Part shown: in pieces, positions 16,418 to 24,472 of the stretch | Layout of the letters: the number at the start of each line of letters is the position of its first letter | How positions within the stretch are numbered: the first letter of the stretch is position 1 | Assembly (NCBI GenBank): GCA_964410485.1 | Contig: CAYPHJ010000024.1 | Coordinates: 1 to 49,384, forward strand | Reading direction: 5' to 3' | Source of the DNA: CAYPHJ01 sp964410485 | GTDB lineage: Bacteria > Desulfobacterota > Binatia > UBA9968 | Length of the DNA: 49,384 nucleotides | Translations under genes and position numbers: made by a program | Notes under the pieces: generated by a model | What the model was told of the DNA's origin: nothing | Databases searched by the model: none | Seen by the model: the letters and a program-made list of their open reading frames with translations, nothing else

Positions 16418-17494
16418 TCATCGCCGGAAATTTCGCCGGTACACCATATAATTGGCACACACAAAGGCGCCGAGTTTCTCGCCGGTACGGCGGGAAGGCC
16501 AGTTGTTATCCAGAACCAGCGTGTAGCTCAAGTATTTCGCTCTCCGACGAACCAGCTCCAAGTATGCGAACGCAGCCATCGCGAGATTCACGCCTTGCCC
16601 GCGCGCCGATTCGCGAACGCCGATAGCAAGGATGTTGAGCTTTTCTGAATCCTTCAGGATGCGGCCGGGCTTAAGCGTTGCCGTCACCGCGACCTCCGGA
16701 ACTACAAATAGCATGCCTATCGGCGCTCCGTTGTGATATGCGATCACGGACGTATCGAATACGCCGACGGGCTTGAAAGCCTCAAATAAGAGAGAAATCT
16801 CGTCTTCGCTTAACGGTGTAAAACCCCAATGCGTCTTGAAGGTGTCCTTCCAGGTCTCGGTGAAGTCAGTAACGCGGCGAGCGTCGGGAACATCTTTGAG
16901 CGGCACAATCTCATATCCCCGACGACGCGCGCTCTCCAGCGCTTGGTTCCACTGCGAAACTAATTCCGGCCGAACCTCGATCTTGTAGTCGACCCAACCT
17001 TTCTCTGACTCAAACCCGGCATCTTTGAGAAACCGGTGGTAATATTCGGGATTTTGGCGGGCAATGTTCGGTGGCAGCGATTCATAGTCATCGATAACAA
17101 ACGGAAAATCCAGCAAGCCGAATCCAGCTCGCGCGGCGTCAGCGCCGCGCTCTCTGAGCCAATCACTTGCCGCCTCCATGAGAAGTCGCGTCGCTTCACG
17201 CCCGTCCGCCATCGCCTCGAACATGACGATATGTCCGAGGCGCTCCTGCCAATGACGGTTGTAGCGCTCATCCATCACGGCAGCGGCCCGGGCCATGATT
17301 TTGCTTCCCGTTCTGGCAAGAAACGGCCGGATGGTTCGGCCCTGCGCGAAGGGGTTTTCACCGGCAAGCGTTGGCAGGTGCAGCTCCAACGACGCTAGCC
17401 AGCGAGCGTCACGACACTCGTAGACCTGATCATGGAAGAGCACGAATTCCGTGAGCGCTTCTTTGCTCTCGGGAATTTCGACCTTGATATCCAT
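16418..17494 (-). CDS. GNAT-like acyltransferase, two-domain protein
   Basis: The 358-residue protein shows a degenerate N-terminal GNAT-like half (MARAAAVMDERYNRHWQERL, then FEAMADGREATRLLMEAASD) and a better C-terminal half (YHNGAPIGMLFVVPEV, then LNILAIGVRESARGQGVNLA), where ESARGQGVN fits the acetyl-CoA loop. The end, LVLDNNWPSRRTGEKLGAFV, fits the last GNAT helix and strand. Such double-domain proteins of about 350-380 residues are widespread and uncharacterised. The start at 17494 follows aggggg at 6 nt. A remnant SRPBCC reading frame begins right behind the stop. Substrate unknown. Confidence 0.78.
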   Translation of the reverse strand: MDIKVEIPESKEALTEFVLFHDQVYECRDARWLASLELHLPTLAGENPFAQGRTIRPFLARTGSKIMARAAAVMDERYNRHWQERLGHIVMFEAMADGREATRLLMEAASDWLRERGADAARAGFGLLDFPFVIDDYESLPPNIARQNPEYYHRFLKDAGFESEKGWVDYKIEVRPELVSQWNQALESARRRGYEIVPLKDVPDARRVTDFTETWKDTFKTHWGFTPLSEDEISLLFEAFKPVGVFDTSVIAYHNGAPIGMLFVVPEVAVTATLKPGRILKDSEKLNILAIGVRESARGQGVNLAMAAFAYLELVRRRAKYLSYTLVLDNNWPSRRTGEKLGAFVCANYMVYRRNFRR

Positions 17495-17567
17495 AAACAC
17501 CCCCTGTGGCGCGCTCATCTGCCAGACGGCCCGTCGGCACGCCCAATGAAGATAACCCCCAGACAAG

Positions 17568-17934
17568 TCACGTTGGCCTCGGACACGAGCGGCCGTAGGC
17601 GACGAAGCCACACAAGATCCCCACCACCAGCGGAAGCACGGCCGACGCGAGGTCACCAGCCGCCACGGTGTATACAACGGCGCCGATCATGACGATCACC
17701 AGCCCGGCGGCGGCTAACGGTGTCAGGCCCGGCCTAATACGCAGGAGCCACGGGAGCACCAGACCGATCGCGCCGAGCACTTCGATGACTCCCGTGAAAC
17801 GCACGAACCAGCCCGGCAGTGGCAGCGGCATCTGCTTAGCCAGATCGTCGATCGGCATGATCAGCTTCGTGCTACCGGCGAAGAGGAAAAGCAGCGCGAG
17901 GAGCGCTTGAACGATCCACAGAGCAAGGTTCATA
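17568..17934 (-). CDS. DoxX-like small membrane protein
   Basis: The 121-residue protein has four hydrophobic helices: LWIVQALLALLFLFAGSTKL (about 4-23), FTGVIEVLGAIGLVLPWLL, LAAAGLVIVMIGAVVYTVAA and VLPLVVGILCGFVAYGR. The A-G-x-x-K-L ending of helix 1 and GxIExxGAIGL in helix 2 are typical of the DoxX/DUF417-like family, which acts in the inner membrane, often with redox or stress genes. The ribosome site aaaggag lies 8 nt before the ATG at 17934 and overlaps the end of the truncated VOC gene (stop 17930). Confidence 0.87.
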
Positions 17935-18244
17935 TTTCGGTCTCCTTTGACCGTAGAGACACAGTGTGCAGAGGCTTTGTCATCTCCGCGCGCCCAGCAG
18001 CCGCACTCGGGCATAGCCGTGCCGCTCCACCGGCACCGGGTCGGTTGAGCAATAGCTGCAAATCCCCTCGCGACAAGCTTGCGAAGCCCGGTGCCGGATG
18101 CATGTCGAGTTTGAAGCCGAGCATATCGGTATAGAAGGGGATCACTGCATCGACATCGCTAACGATGTATGTAAGGAGGCCAAAGCTCAAGACAGAAAGC
18201 ACCGGGATAGTACTAACGCCCCTTGTCGGGTATCTATGAGGCAT
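17930..18244 (-). pseudogene. VOC-protein gene, 3' truncated and probably frameshifted
   Basis: The first half is a normal VOC module: SVLSFGLLTYIVSDVDAVIP, FYTDMLGFKLDMHPAPGFAS, LSRGDLQLLLNRPGAGGAA. After GGAA the frame turns into non-family sequence, while the next frame gives a short MPECG stretch that would suit the family. The second VOC module is absent and the frame runs through the DoxX ribosome site to a stop overlapping its ATG. A shortened protein of about 100 residues might still be made, but a working two-module VOC enzyme would not. Confidence 0.6.
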
Positions 18245-18427
18245 TTGACCGAAACCAGCTAGCGGCTAATAGAAAGCCTTTCTTGGTCTTGCTCATTTCT
18301 TGCGGGCACGGCTCACTTCCGGCGCCCGTTGTAAAGCGATCACCGCCCGCCTAGCTCATTCTGATTTTCTCCACGAATGGGCGCGGACAGCAGACGGATA
18401 AGCTTTTCTTGGCCTTTAGACCCGAAC

Positions 18428-19003
18428 TTACCCGCCGATCTTCATCGCTTTGGGGCGCGCCAAGAGACGGTCGACATAAGCTTCCAGCTTCGGCCGTTCT
18501 CGCGCGCCGCCCAAGATCCTCTTCCAGATGAACATCGAGCCGATCATCACATCAGCGGCTGTGAACCAGTCACCGAACAAGTAAGGCCCACCGCCCAGCT
18601 CGGATTCGATCACGTCTTTAACCGCCTCGAAATCCGACCAGCCGCGCTGCGGCTTAGGCTCGATGCCGAAAAACTTGTCCCCCATGGAGGGCTCGACTTG
18701 AGAGGTCGCATAGACCACCAACGAGAGATAGCGAGCGCGTTCCGGCGCGCCGATCTTCGGAGCGAGGTTGGCTTCGGGAAACTTGTCGCCGAGATAGAGG
18801 CAGATCGCCGCGGTCTCGAAGACCTTGGATTCACCGTCGACCAGCGCAGGCAGTTTGCCGGCGGGATTGATCTTCAGGAACTCCGGCGCTTTGTGCTCGC
18901 GCTTTTCAAAGTCGATGGGAACAATCTCATAGTCTACGCCGCACTCGTCGAGCATCCATTTTGCGATCACCGCGCGACTCTTCGGATTGTAATAAAGCTT
19001 CAT
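18428..19003 (-). CDS. Glutathione S-transferase family protein
   Basis: The 191-residue cytosolic protein has an N-terminal thioredoxin-like domain (MKLYYNPKSRAVIAKWMLDE, FLKINPAGKLPALVDGESKV with the cis-Pro of KLPAL, then FETAAICLYLGDKFP with the E-T/S glutathione-binding turn). A helical C-terminal domain follows with LFGDWFTAADVMIGSMFIWK, the GST N-capping box region. The Ser in NPKSRA is the likely activating residue. The ribosome site gaggtg precedes the ATG at 19003. It is the first intact gene downstream of the tandem TGTCGA elements at 19416-19504, and gshA in this window can supply its cofactor pathway. Confidence 0.88.
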   Translation of the reverse strand: MKLYYNPKSRAVIAKWMLDECGVDYEIVPIDFEKREHKAPEFLKINPAGKLPALVDGESKVFETAAICLYLGDKFPEANLAPKIGAPERARYLSLVVYATSQVEPSMGDKFFGIEPKPQRGWSDFEAVKDVIESELGGGPYLFGDWFTAADVMIGSMFIWKRILGGARERPKLEAYVDRLLARPKAMKIGG

Positions 19004-19129
19004 TGCATCACCTCGAAAATAGAGATACGGCAATCTGTGAGCAAAAAAGTGGCCCGGCTTGATTCATACTCGCGTGTCGATTTTTACCTCACGCTTTGCT
19101 CAGGCGCGAAGATACCAAACCCACCGCAT

Positions 19130-19329
19130 CGCAGAAGACTCTTCAGTGGCCGGGCAACATTCGGGAGCTGGGCGAGATCACGAAACAACTCGTTTAGATC
19201 CCGGTGCGCGGAGATAGCCTCCGAAATCTCGAGCAGAGCCTGGTACTGACCGTTCTGGAGACCCGGCTCCTGCGGCGGCAGTATTTGCCCATTCACAGCG
19301 TCAAGCATATACACCGACCACGAACTCAT
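19130..19329 (-). pseudogene. Rearranged fragment of a GAF/sigma-54 regulator gene
   Basis: From 19329 the minus strand reads LQNGQYQALLEISEAISAHR followed by DLNELFRDLAQ. This aligns with LLESQYRALLEISLAIVFHR/DLEQLFRDLGPR at the N-terminus of the intact regulator at 22009-24096. Homology stops near 19165. At 19155-19181 the opposite strand reads QWPGNIREL, the highly conserved motif near the end of the sigma-54 AAA+ domain. The locus thus looks like a paralogue reduced to an N-terminal scrap joined to an inverted scrap of its middle. Confidence 0.5.
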
Positions 19330-19415
19330 TCAAGAAGGATTTCTTTCTGCCGATGCCACCATCCGACGCCAGCGCTGTTATACACATTGGGCGCATAGGC
19401 TACCCTCCCACTGTA

Positions 19416-19444
19416 TAGTCGAAGAGGCTGGCTGAGAATCGACA
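19416..19444 (-). promoter_or_regulatory. ECF-type promoter-like element P4
   Basis: Minus strand TGTCGA (19439-19444), 17-nt spacer, CGACTA (19416-19421). It points toward the GST gene at 19003. Only 7 nt past the CGACTA is gggaggg, 6 nt before an ATG at 19396 that opens a 31-codon frame (to 19301). Whether this tiny frame is a leader peptide or chance is unclear. Confidence 0.58.
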
Positions 19445-19474
19445 GGCTCAATTGACGTTGTTTTTTCTACTGGA

Positions 19475-19504
19475 TAGTCGTTCCGGCGGAGAGGAAAATC
19501 GATG
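19475..19504 (-). promoter_or_regulatory. ECF-type promoter-like element P5 (weaker)
   Basis: Minus strand CATCGA (19499-19504), 18-nt spacer, CGACTA (19475-19480). Its first hexamer deviates from TGTCGA in the first two bases. It lies in tandem 31 bp upstream of P4 and directly behind the stop of the ECF42 sigma gene. Confidence 0.42.
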
Positions 19505-19516
19505 ACGGTTTCGGTC

Positions 19517-20770
19517 TCAGCTCATTTTCAATTCGCACAGCCGTCGTTCAAGAAACCTGCGTTCCGGTTCCTGCCGGGTGAGCACCAGGGCCCGCTCGTA
19601 AGAGGCTCGGGCTTCCGCCGTCCGGCCGAGCCGCCGGCAGAGATCCGCTCGCGCCGCATGTGCCAGGTGATAATTCCCAAGATCGCCCCGCGCCAGGATG
19701 GCGTCGATAAGGCTCAGACCTGTTGCAGGGCCGTCGCGCATCGCTACTGCCACGGCGCGATTCAACTCCGCCACGGGCGACGGTTCCGCGCGCAAAAGCG
19801 CATCGTACAACCCGACGATTTGCGTCCAATCCGTGGCCGCGGCGCTCGGCGATTCGGCATGCACCGCTGCAATCGCGGCTTGCAGCGTATATGAGCCGAA
19901 TCGACGCGACAACAGCGCCTTTCGGACCAGCTCCGATCCTTCCTTAATGTAATCGCCGTTCCAGAGCGAGCGGTCCTGGTCCTCCAACAGCACAAGATCG
20001 CCCGACGGCGACGTGCGCGCGGCGCGTCTCGACTCCTGCAGCAGCATCAGCGCCAACAATCCAACCGCCTCCGGCTCCGGCAGCAACTCGACCAGCAGAC
20101 GCCCCAGGCGGATCGCTTCTGCCGACAGATCGGAGCGCGTCAGCGAGGCGCCCGAGGACGCGGAGTATCCCTCGTTGAAAATGAGATAGACCACGCGCAG
20201 CACGGCATCCAGCCGGTCCGGCAGATCGCTCTGCGATGGCACTTCATACGGGATGCGCGTGTCGCGGATCTTCGCTTTGGCGCGCACGATGCGCTGGGCC
20301 AACGTGGGCGGAGCAGTGAGAAAGGCGCGCGCGATTTCCTCGGTCGTGAGACCGCATACCTCCCGCAACGTTAACGCTACGCACGCCTCGGCTGACAGGG
20401 CTGGATGGCAGCAGGTGAAGATGAGGCGGAGCCGGTCGTCTTCGAGACTTTCGTTGTTCCAATCCGCAGCGTCTTGCGTATCGGCGGCAAGTCGTTCGAA
20501 ATCATTCGGCAACGATTCGAATCGGGAACGCCGGCGGATCGCATCAATAGCCTTGAAGCGGCCGGCCGACACGAGCCAGGCGCGGGGATTCGCGGGGACG
20601 CCATCGCGCGGCCATTGCTCCAAAGCTGCTCTAAACGCGTCGTGCAGTGCCTCCTCGGCGAGATCGAAATCGCCGAGCAAACGAATCAGGGTAGCGAATA
20701 CGAGGCGCGAGTCGGAGCGGTACACGGCGTCCACCAACTCGCTCGCCTGTTTGGTCCGGTACTCGCTCAT
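19517..20770 (-). CDS. ECF42-type RNA polymerase sigma factor (sigma-70 region 2/4 plus DUF6596)
   Basis: The 417-residue protein is far longer than ordinary ECF sigmas. Region 2 covers about residues 1-75 (FATLIRLLGDFDLAEEALHD, then NPRAWLVSAGRFKAIDAIRR). Region 4 lies at about 110-165 (LIFTCCHPALSAEACVALTL, EVCGLTTEEIARAFLTAPPT). The remaining 240 residues (EGYSASSGASLTRSDLSAEA to ARADLCRRLGRTAEARASYE) form the helical, TPR-like DUF6596 domain that defines group ECF42. ECF42 has no anti-sigma factor and is regulated through this C-terminal domain; its usual neighbours are DGPF/YCII genes. Here these lie 10-12 kb away, behind matching promoter-like motifs. I choose ATG 20770, since gaggg lies 10 nt before it; TTG 20779 is too close. 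Confidence 0.92.
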   Translation of the reverse strand: MSEYRTKQASELVDAVYRSDSRLVFATLIRLLGDFDLAEEALHDAFRAALEQWPRDGVPANPRAWLVSAGRFKAIDAIRRRSRFESLPNDFERLAADTQDAADWNNESLEDDRLRLIFTCCHPALSAEACVALTLREVCGLTTEEIARAFLTAPPTLAQRIVRAKAKIRDTRIPYEVPSQSDLPDRLDAVLRVVYLIFNEGYSASSGASLTRSDLSAEAIRLGRLLVELLPEPEAVGLLALMLLQESRRAARTSPSGDLVLLEDQDRSLWNGDYIKEGSELVRKALLSRRFGSYTLQAAIAAVHAESPSAAATDWTQIVGLYDALLRAEPSPVAELNRAVAVAMRDGPATGLSLIDAILARGDLGNYHLAHAARADLCRRLGRTAEARASYERALVLTRQEPERRFLERRLCELKMS

Positions 20771-20968
20771 TATCGACAAACCCTCATGATGGCGACGATC
20801 CAGAAAATAATACTCCTAAACAATAAATTGGCCATGAAAACGGTCACAGAGCAACCCGACTTTTTTCAAAACGTTCTCCCTCGGTCCACTGAGATTCCCT
20901 CGGTCCAATAAAGGAAGCTCGCCGCATGGTTGATTGCTCGCGGGCATTGGCGATAAAAGGTATATGCG

Positions 20969-21535
20969 ATGGACTCCGTAAAAGCCTCCGGCTTGTTGTT
21001 GCGCTTGGCGCGGCCGCCAGAGGCCGGCACGATCGCCAACTTGTCGCGCGACCTAATTGAATACGGTCTTAAATGGCGGTGGACACCGGCCAGGGTGACC
21101 GCGAGTATCTGCGCCCCCAATGTCAACGTAGTCGTCGCATGTGGCGGCCCTCACATCGCCGGCTTTGGAATCATGCGTTACGGCGATGATCGCGCGCACC
21201 TGGACCTCTTTGCTGTGGCTCCGCCATACAGGCGCTTGGGTGTCGGACGACAGCTTCTTCAATGGCTCGAAAAGTGTGCGGTTGTTGCCGGCATCTCCAG
21301 CATCACACTGGAGGTGCGCGCCGGCAACGATGGGGCCCAGCTCTTCTATCAGAGAATGGGCTATCACGAGCTTGCTCACGTGCCCGGCTATTATCAGGGC
21401 GTGGAGGCAGCGCTCCGTATGCAACGAGAAATAGGCCCTTCGCCGACAGCACAAACAGCAGAAGTCGAAAAAACACTTGAGAAGATATTCGGCGCGACGC
21501 CCACCTATCTAACTAAGTTTCGACTCATGGTTTGA
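20969..21535 (+). CDS. GNAT-family N-acetyltransferase
   Basis: The 188-residue protein contains HIAGFGIMRYGDDRAHLDLF (beta 4), then VAPPYRRLGVGRQLLQWLEK with R-R-L-G-V-G-R as the acetyl-CoA pyrophosphate loop (about residues 89-95). SITLEVRAGNDGAQLFYQRM and GYHELAHVPGYY complete the RimI-like C-terminal pattern. An extra 35-residue tail follows. The acceptor is unknown. It is transcribed divergently from the sigma factor gene with about 200 bp between. The ribosome site (aaaggtat) is weak. Confidence 0.83.
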   Translation: MDSVKASGLLLRLARPPEAGTIANLSRDLIEYGLKWRWTPARVTASICAPNVNVVVACGGPHIAGFGIMRYGDDRAHLDLFAVAPPYRRLGVGRQLLQWLEKCAVVAGISSITLEVRAGNDGAQLFYQRMGYHELAHVPGYYQGVEAALRMQREIGPSPTAQTAEVEKTLEKIFGATPTYLTKFRLMV

Positions 21536-21767
21536 CCGGTTGATCCGCCCAGAGGCAAGCCTCACCCGCTTACAATCTTTCTGGATCGGCGATCTCCCGA
21601 TCACAAGCATGCGCCGGCCCATCACCAGAGAGAACAACCTTCATGAATCCAGTAACTTGCTGCCTCTTCCCCGTCGGTCTATGGGCATCACCTTGCGGCC
21701 GGCGCAAGAGGATTCATAAAAAGTGACGCCTTATGGCTGATAGTGAAAAGCCCATTCTATGTAGCGT

Positions 21768-21817
21768 GTAGGGGCAGACCCACGTGTCTGCCCCGGTCCA
21801 CCCAGGGCCGCCCCTAC
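21768..21817. repeat. Palindromic GTAGGGGCAGAC-type repeat, cut by an assembly gap
   Basis: gtaggggcagac pairs with gtctgcccc in a 24-bp palindrome (21771-21794), and the unit continues ccacccagggccgcccctac to the gap. Sequence right of the gap resumes with cgcccctac, so the gap falls inside an array or larger copy of this repeat. The rest of 21536-22008 has no gene. Near 21973-22012 it holds catatg/gccat-rich filler also seen at about 24432. Confidence 0.7.
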
Positions 21818-21917
21818 NNNNNNNNNNNNNNNNNNNNNNNNNNNNNNNNNNNNNNNNNNNNNNNNNNNNNNNNNNNNNNNNNNNNNNNNNNNNNNNNNNN
21901 NNNNNNNNNNNNNNNNN
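21818..21917. other. Assembly gap (100 N)
   Basis: Exactly 100 N, true length unknown. Flanked on both sides by cgcccctac, so a collapsed repeat is the likely cause. Confidence 0.99.
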
Positions 21918-22008
21918 CGCCCCTACAAGCTAACTATTGACTTATTGATACAGCATCGGGCAGTAGACCTGTGCCATATGCTATGAGCCATATGGCATCT
22001 GCCATAAG

Positions 22009-24096
22009 CTATGTCGACCGAGCGATGCCCAACTTGCGCATCCGTGACTGAAGGGTTGTCCGTTTCAGGCCCAGCCGTATGGCGGCTCCTGAGGAACCGC
22101 CCACGATCCAGTTGCTTTCGTCCAGGGCGCGCAGGATATGCTCCCGTTCCGCCTGCTCCATCGTCGTGAGCGCGCCGGGTGCAGCCGCCGGCAATTCCTT
22201 CAGGCCTTGTTTGAGCTCAGCGACACGAATTTCAAGTTCCGGGCCACGTGAAATAATGACTGCACGCTCGATGAAATTTTCGAGCTCGCGCACGTTTCCA
22301 GGCCAGTGGTAAGCCGTCAGCGCCGCCATAGCGCGTGCCGGGATCATGTCAATCGGCTTTTTCATGCGCTGCGCATACTTCTGAGCAAAATAACGCACCA
22401 ACAGTGGAATATCTTCCCGGCGCTCGCGCAGCGGCGGTACCAAAATCGGAAACACGTTGAGCCGATAGTAAAGGTCGCTGCGAAACTGCTTGTCCGCTAC
22501 CTCGTGCGCCAGGTCCGCGTGCGTAGCGGCGACCACCCGCACATCCACACGAATCGTCCGCGAGCTGCCCAGCCGCTCAAATTCATATTCTTGTAGAACG
22601 CGCAAAAGTTTCGGTTGCAGCTCGACGGGGATATCGCCGACCTCGTCAAGAAACAACGTGCCTCGATGCGCCAACTCGAAGCGGCCCACCCGCTGAGCGA
22701 TGGCGCCGGTAAACGCGCCTTTTTCATGCCCAAACAGCTCGCTTTCCAGCAATCCGGTGGGAATCGCCGAGCAGTTCACTTTGACGAGCGTGCGCTCGCG
22801 GCGCCGGCTGAGGTTGTGGATAGCGCGAGCGATAAGCTCCTTTCCGGTGCCTGTTTCGCCCAAGATCAACACCGTCGAATCGGTCGGCGCCACTGTCTGA
22901 ATCTGCCGCAAGATTTGCCTTAAGACGGGACTTTCGCCAACGATCTCCTCGAAGTTGTATTCGCTGCGAATTTCGTCCTGGAGGTACAGTTTTTCCTCCC
23001 TGAGCCTGTTCGCGCGATCGACAACTCGCGTGTAGGCAAGGGCGTTTTCGACGCCGATAGCGATTTGGTTGGCCACGTGCTGCAACAACTCCGCGTCCTT
23101 TTCCGGAAAATTTTCTTCGTGGAGACTCGCCACCACCAGCGTGCCCAGGGGGCGGCCGTGGGAGATCAAGGGCAAGCAGCATGCAGATTTAATCCCTTCG
23201 GCGAGAATGCGGCCGGCAATGTCAGGACCGAACTGGTCGATGTCGCGACGGGTCATGAAAACCGGCTGGCCTGTCGTCAAGGCGCGTCCTGTCGGCGAAC
23301 CATCTACTGGAACGGAGAGCCCTTCCTGCAGAAGTCCCTTGCTTACGGGAAAATCCAACGCGTGAATCTGCAGCCGCTGCGCTTTGGCATCGTAAAGCGA
23401 CAGGCTTGCATATTCATGCGGCACCACGCGGCGCAGCGACGCCGACACGGCATTAAGCAGCTCGCGCAGATCGAGCGCGGAGACCACCGTATTATTGACA
23501 TCGAGCAGCAGTTGCAAACGATCCCGCTCAGCTTTCAACTGTTGCTGCACGGATTGCGCAGCGGCAAAGTTGAGCGCGTTGTCGACAGCAACCGCTACCT
23601 GGCGCGCCACCTGCTGCAAAAAGGTCACGTCGATATCGGAATAGGCGGCTTCCAACCTGCTGCCGAAAGCCAGCGCGCCCAGTTTTCTCAGGGCGGTGGT
23701 CGCCGGAACGACACAAAGCGACCTGATACCGCGATCGTACAACCAGCGGGCCAGATCCGGAAACCGCGTCTCGCGACTGAGATCGCCGGCGACCCAAGAC
23801 TGCTGCGTCTCGCGGACCCATTCACCCGGCTTGTCGATCGGACATTCGCCCGGAGGGCAAGTATACACCGGGCCGGGGCTTTCCAGGATGTAGGATCTCG
23901 TTAAGCGGCTGCTCGGCTCGTAGACCATGAGATTGGCAAAGTCAAATTGCACGACACCGTGCAGGCGCGGGCCGAGGTCGCGGAAAAGCTGTTCCAGATC
24001 TCGATGGAACACAATGGCCAGGGAAATCTCCAAAAGCGCCCGGTATTGGCTCTCCAGGAGATCCGTGCCCTCCCGTTGAATTGCGCGCTCATTCAC
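22009..24096 (-). CDS. Sigma-54-dependent activator with two GAF domains (FhlA/NorR-like)
   Basis: The 695-residue cytosolic enhancer-binding protein has GAF domains at about residues 20-175 and 205-355, a linker helix, and the AAA+ domain (about 380-610). The AAA+ domain carries Walker A GETGTGKE, the sigma-54 contact loop GHEKGAFTGAI, Walker B GTLFLDEVGDI and HWPGNVREL. A Fis-type helix-turn-helix closes it (RALDESNWIVGGSSGAAIRL then GLKRTTLQSRMRKLG). No receiver domain is present, so it is controlled by a ligand or redox signal sensed by the GAFs. It stands alone, and no -24/-12 site was found nearby, so its targets are probably elsewhere. The start is ATG 24096. Confidence 0.93.
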   Translation of the reverse strand: MNERAIQREGTDLLESQYRALLEISLAIVFHRDLEQLFRDLGPRLHGVVQFDFANLMVYEPSSRLTRSYILESPGPVYTCPPGECPIDKPGEWVRETQQSWVAGDLSRETRFPDLARWLYDRGIRSLCVVPATTALRKLGALAFGSRLEAAYSDIDVTFLQQVARQVAVAVDNALNFAAAQSVQQQLKAERDRLQLLLDVNNTVVSALDLRELLNAVSASLRRVVPHEYASLSLYDAKAQRLQIHALDFPVSKGLLQEGLSVPVDGSPTGRALTTGQPVFMTRRDIDQFGPDIAGRILAEGIKSACCLPLISHGRPLGTLVVASLHEENFPEKDAELLQHVANQIAIGVENALAYTRVVDRANRLREEKLYLQDEIRSEYNFEEIVGESPVLRQILRQIQTVAPTDSTVLILGETGTGKELIARAIHNLSRRRERTLVKVNCSAIPTGLLESELFGHEKGAFTGAIAQRVGRFELAHRGTLFLDEVGDIPVELQPKLLRVLQEYEFERLGSSRTIRVDVRVVAATHADLAHEVADKQFRSDLYYRLNVFPILVPPLRERREDIPLLVRYFAQKYAQRMKKPIDMIPARAMAALTAYHWPGNVRELENFIERAVIISRGPELEIRVAELKQGLKELPAAAPGALTTMEQAEREHILRALDESNWIVGGSSGAAIRLGLKRTTLQSRMRKLGIARST

Positions 24097-24142
24097 AAGC
24101 GGAAAGAATATACGGCGCTGTCCACCCGTTCAAGCAGTCGGT

Positions 24143-24421
24143 GACCGACGACCGCCGACCGGGGTAAGAACGACCGAGGACCGACGACGGTGGACCGCAG
24201 TAAGAAAAGACGGCCAAAGGTCGCGATTGAAACGGATCACCGAAGATCGATAGAACGCGAAGAGCGAAGCGCAAAGCGCCCGGCGCACGACGGAGAGTCG
24301 GTTCGAGGTTCGAAGTTCGACGTTCGAGTACGAAGTTCGAAGTTCCGGAGAGCCGGAGGCGGGGATTGGAAAGGCTTCATCGTTCTTCTTACCCGGTCAT
24401 CGGTCTTCGGTCGTCGGTCGG
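24143..24421. repeat. Large inverted low-complexity repeat
   Basis: The left arm (24143-24176, gaccgacgaccgccgaccgg then ggtaagaacg) recurs in inverse complement at 24382-24421 (cgttcttcttacccggtcat then cggtcttcggtcgtcggtcg), followed by a T-run (ggtttttttct). Between the arms, ttcga/gttcg-based filler occupies 24299-24346. There is no coding capacity; the region fills the space between the divergent regulator and nagZ. Confidence 0.65.
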
Positions 24422-24472
24422 TTTTTTTCTGCCATATGCCATCTGCCAGCTAGAAGTATATAATTGGCCTTC

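Noticed and set aside
19075..19080. TGTCGA followed by TTTTT on the plus strand
   Set aside because: No CGACTA at 16-18 nt and no gene in the right place; also TGTCGA at 48206 lies inside ddl.
18377..19249. A 290-codon plus-strand frame
   Set aside because: It is antisense to the clearly homologous GST gene and shows no protein-family pattern; long antisense frames are expected in GC-rich coding DNA.
20761..20779. TGTCGA at the ECF42 start codon as an autoregulated promoter
   Set aside because: It overlaps the start codon and has no CGACTA partner downstream, so it cannot drive the gene.
24143..24421. CRISPR array
   Set aside because: Units are irregular, without constant repeat and spacer lengths, and no cas gene is present.
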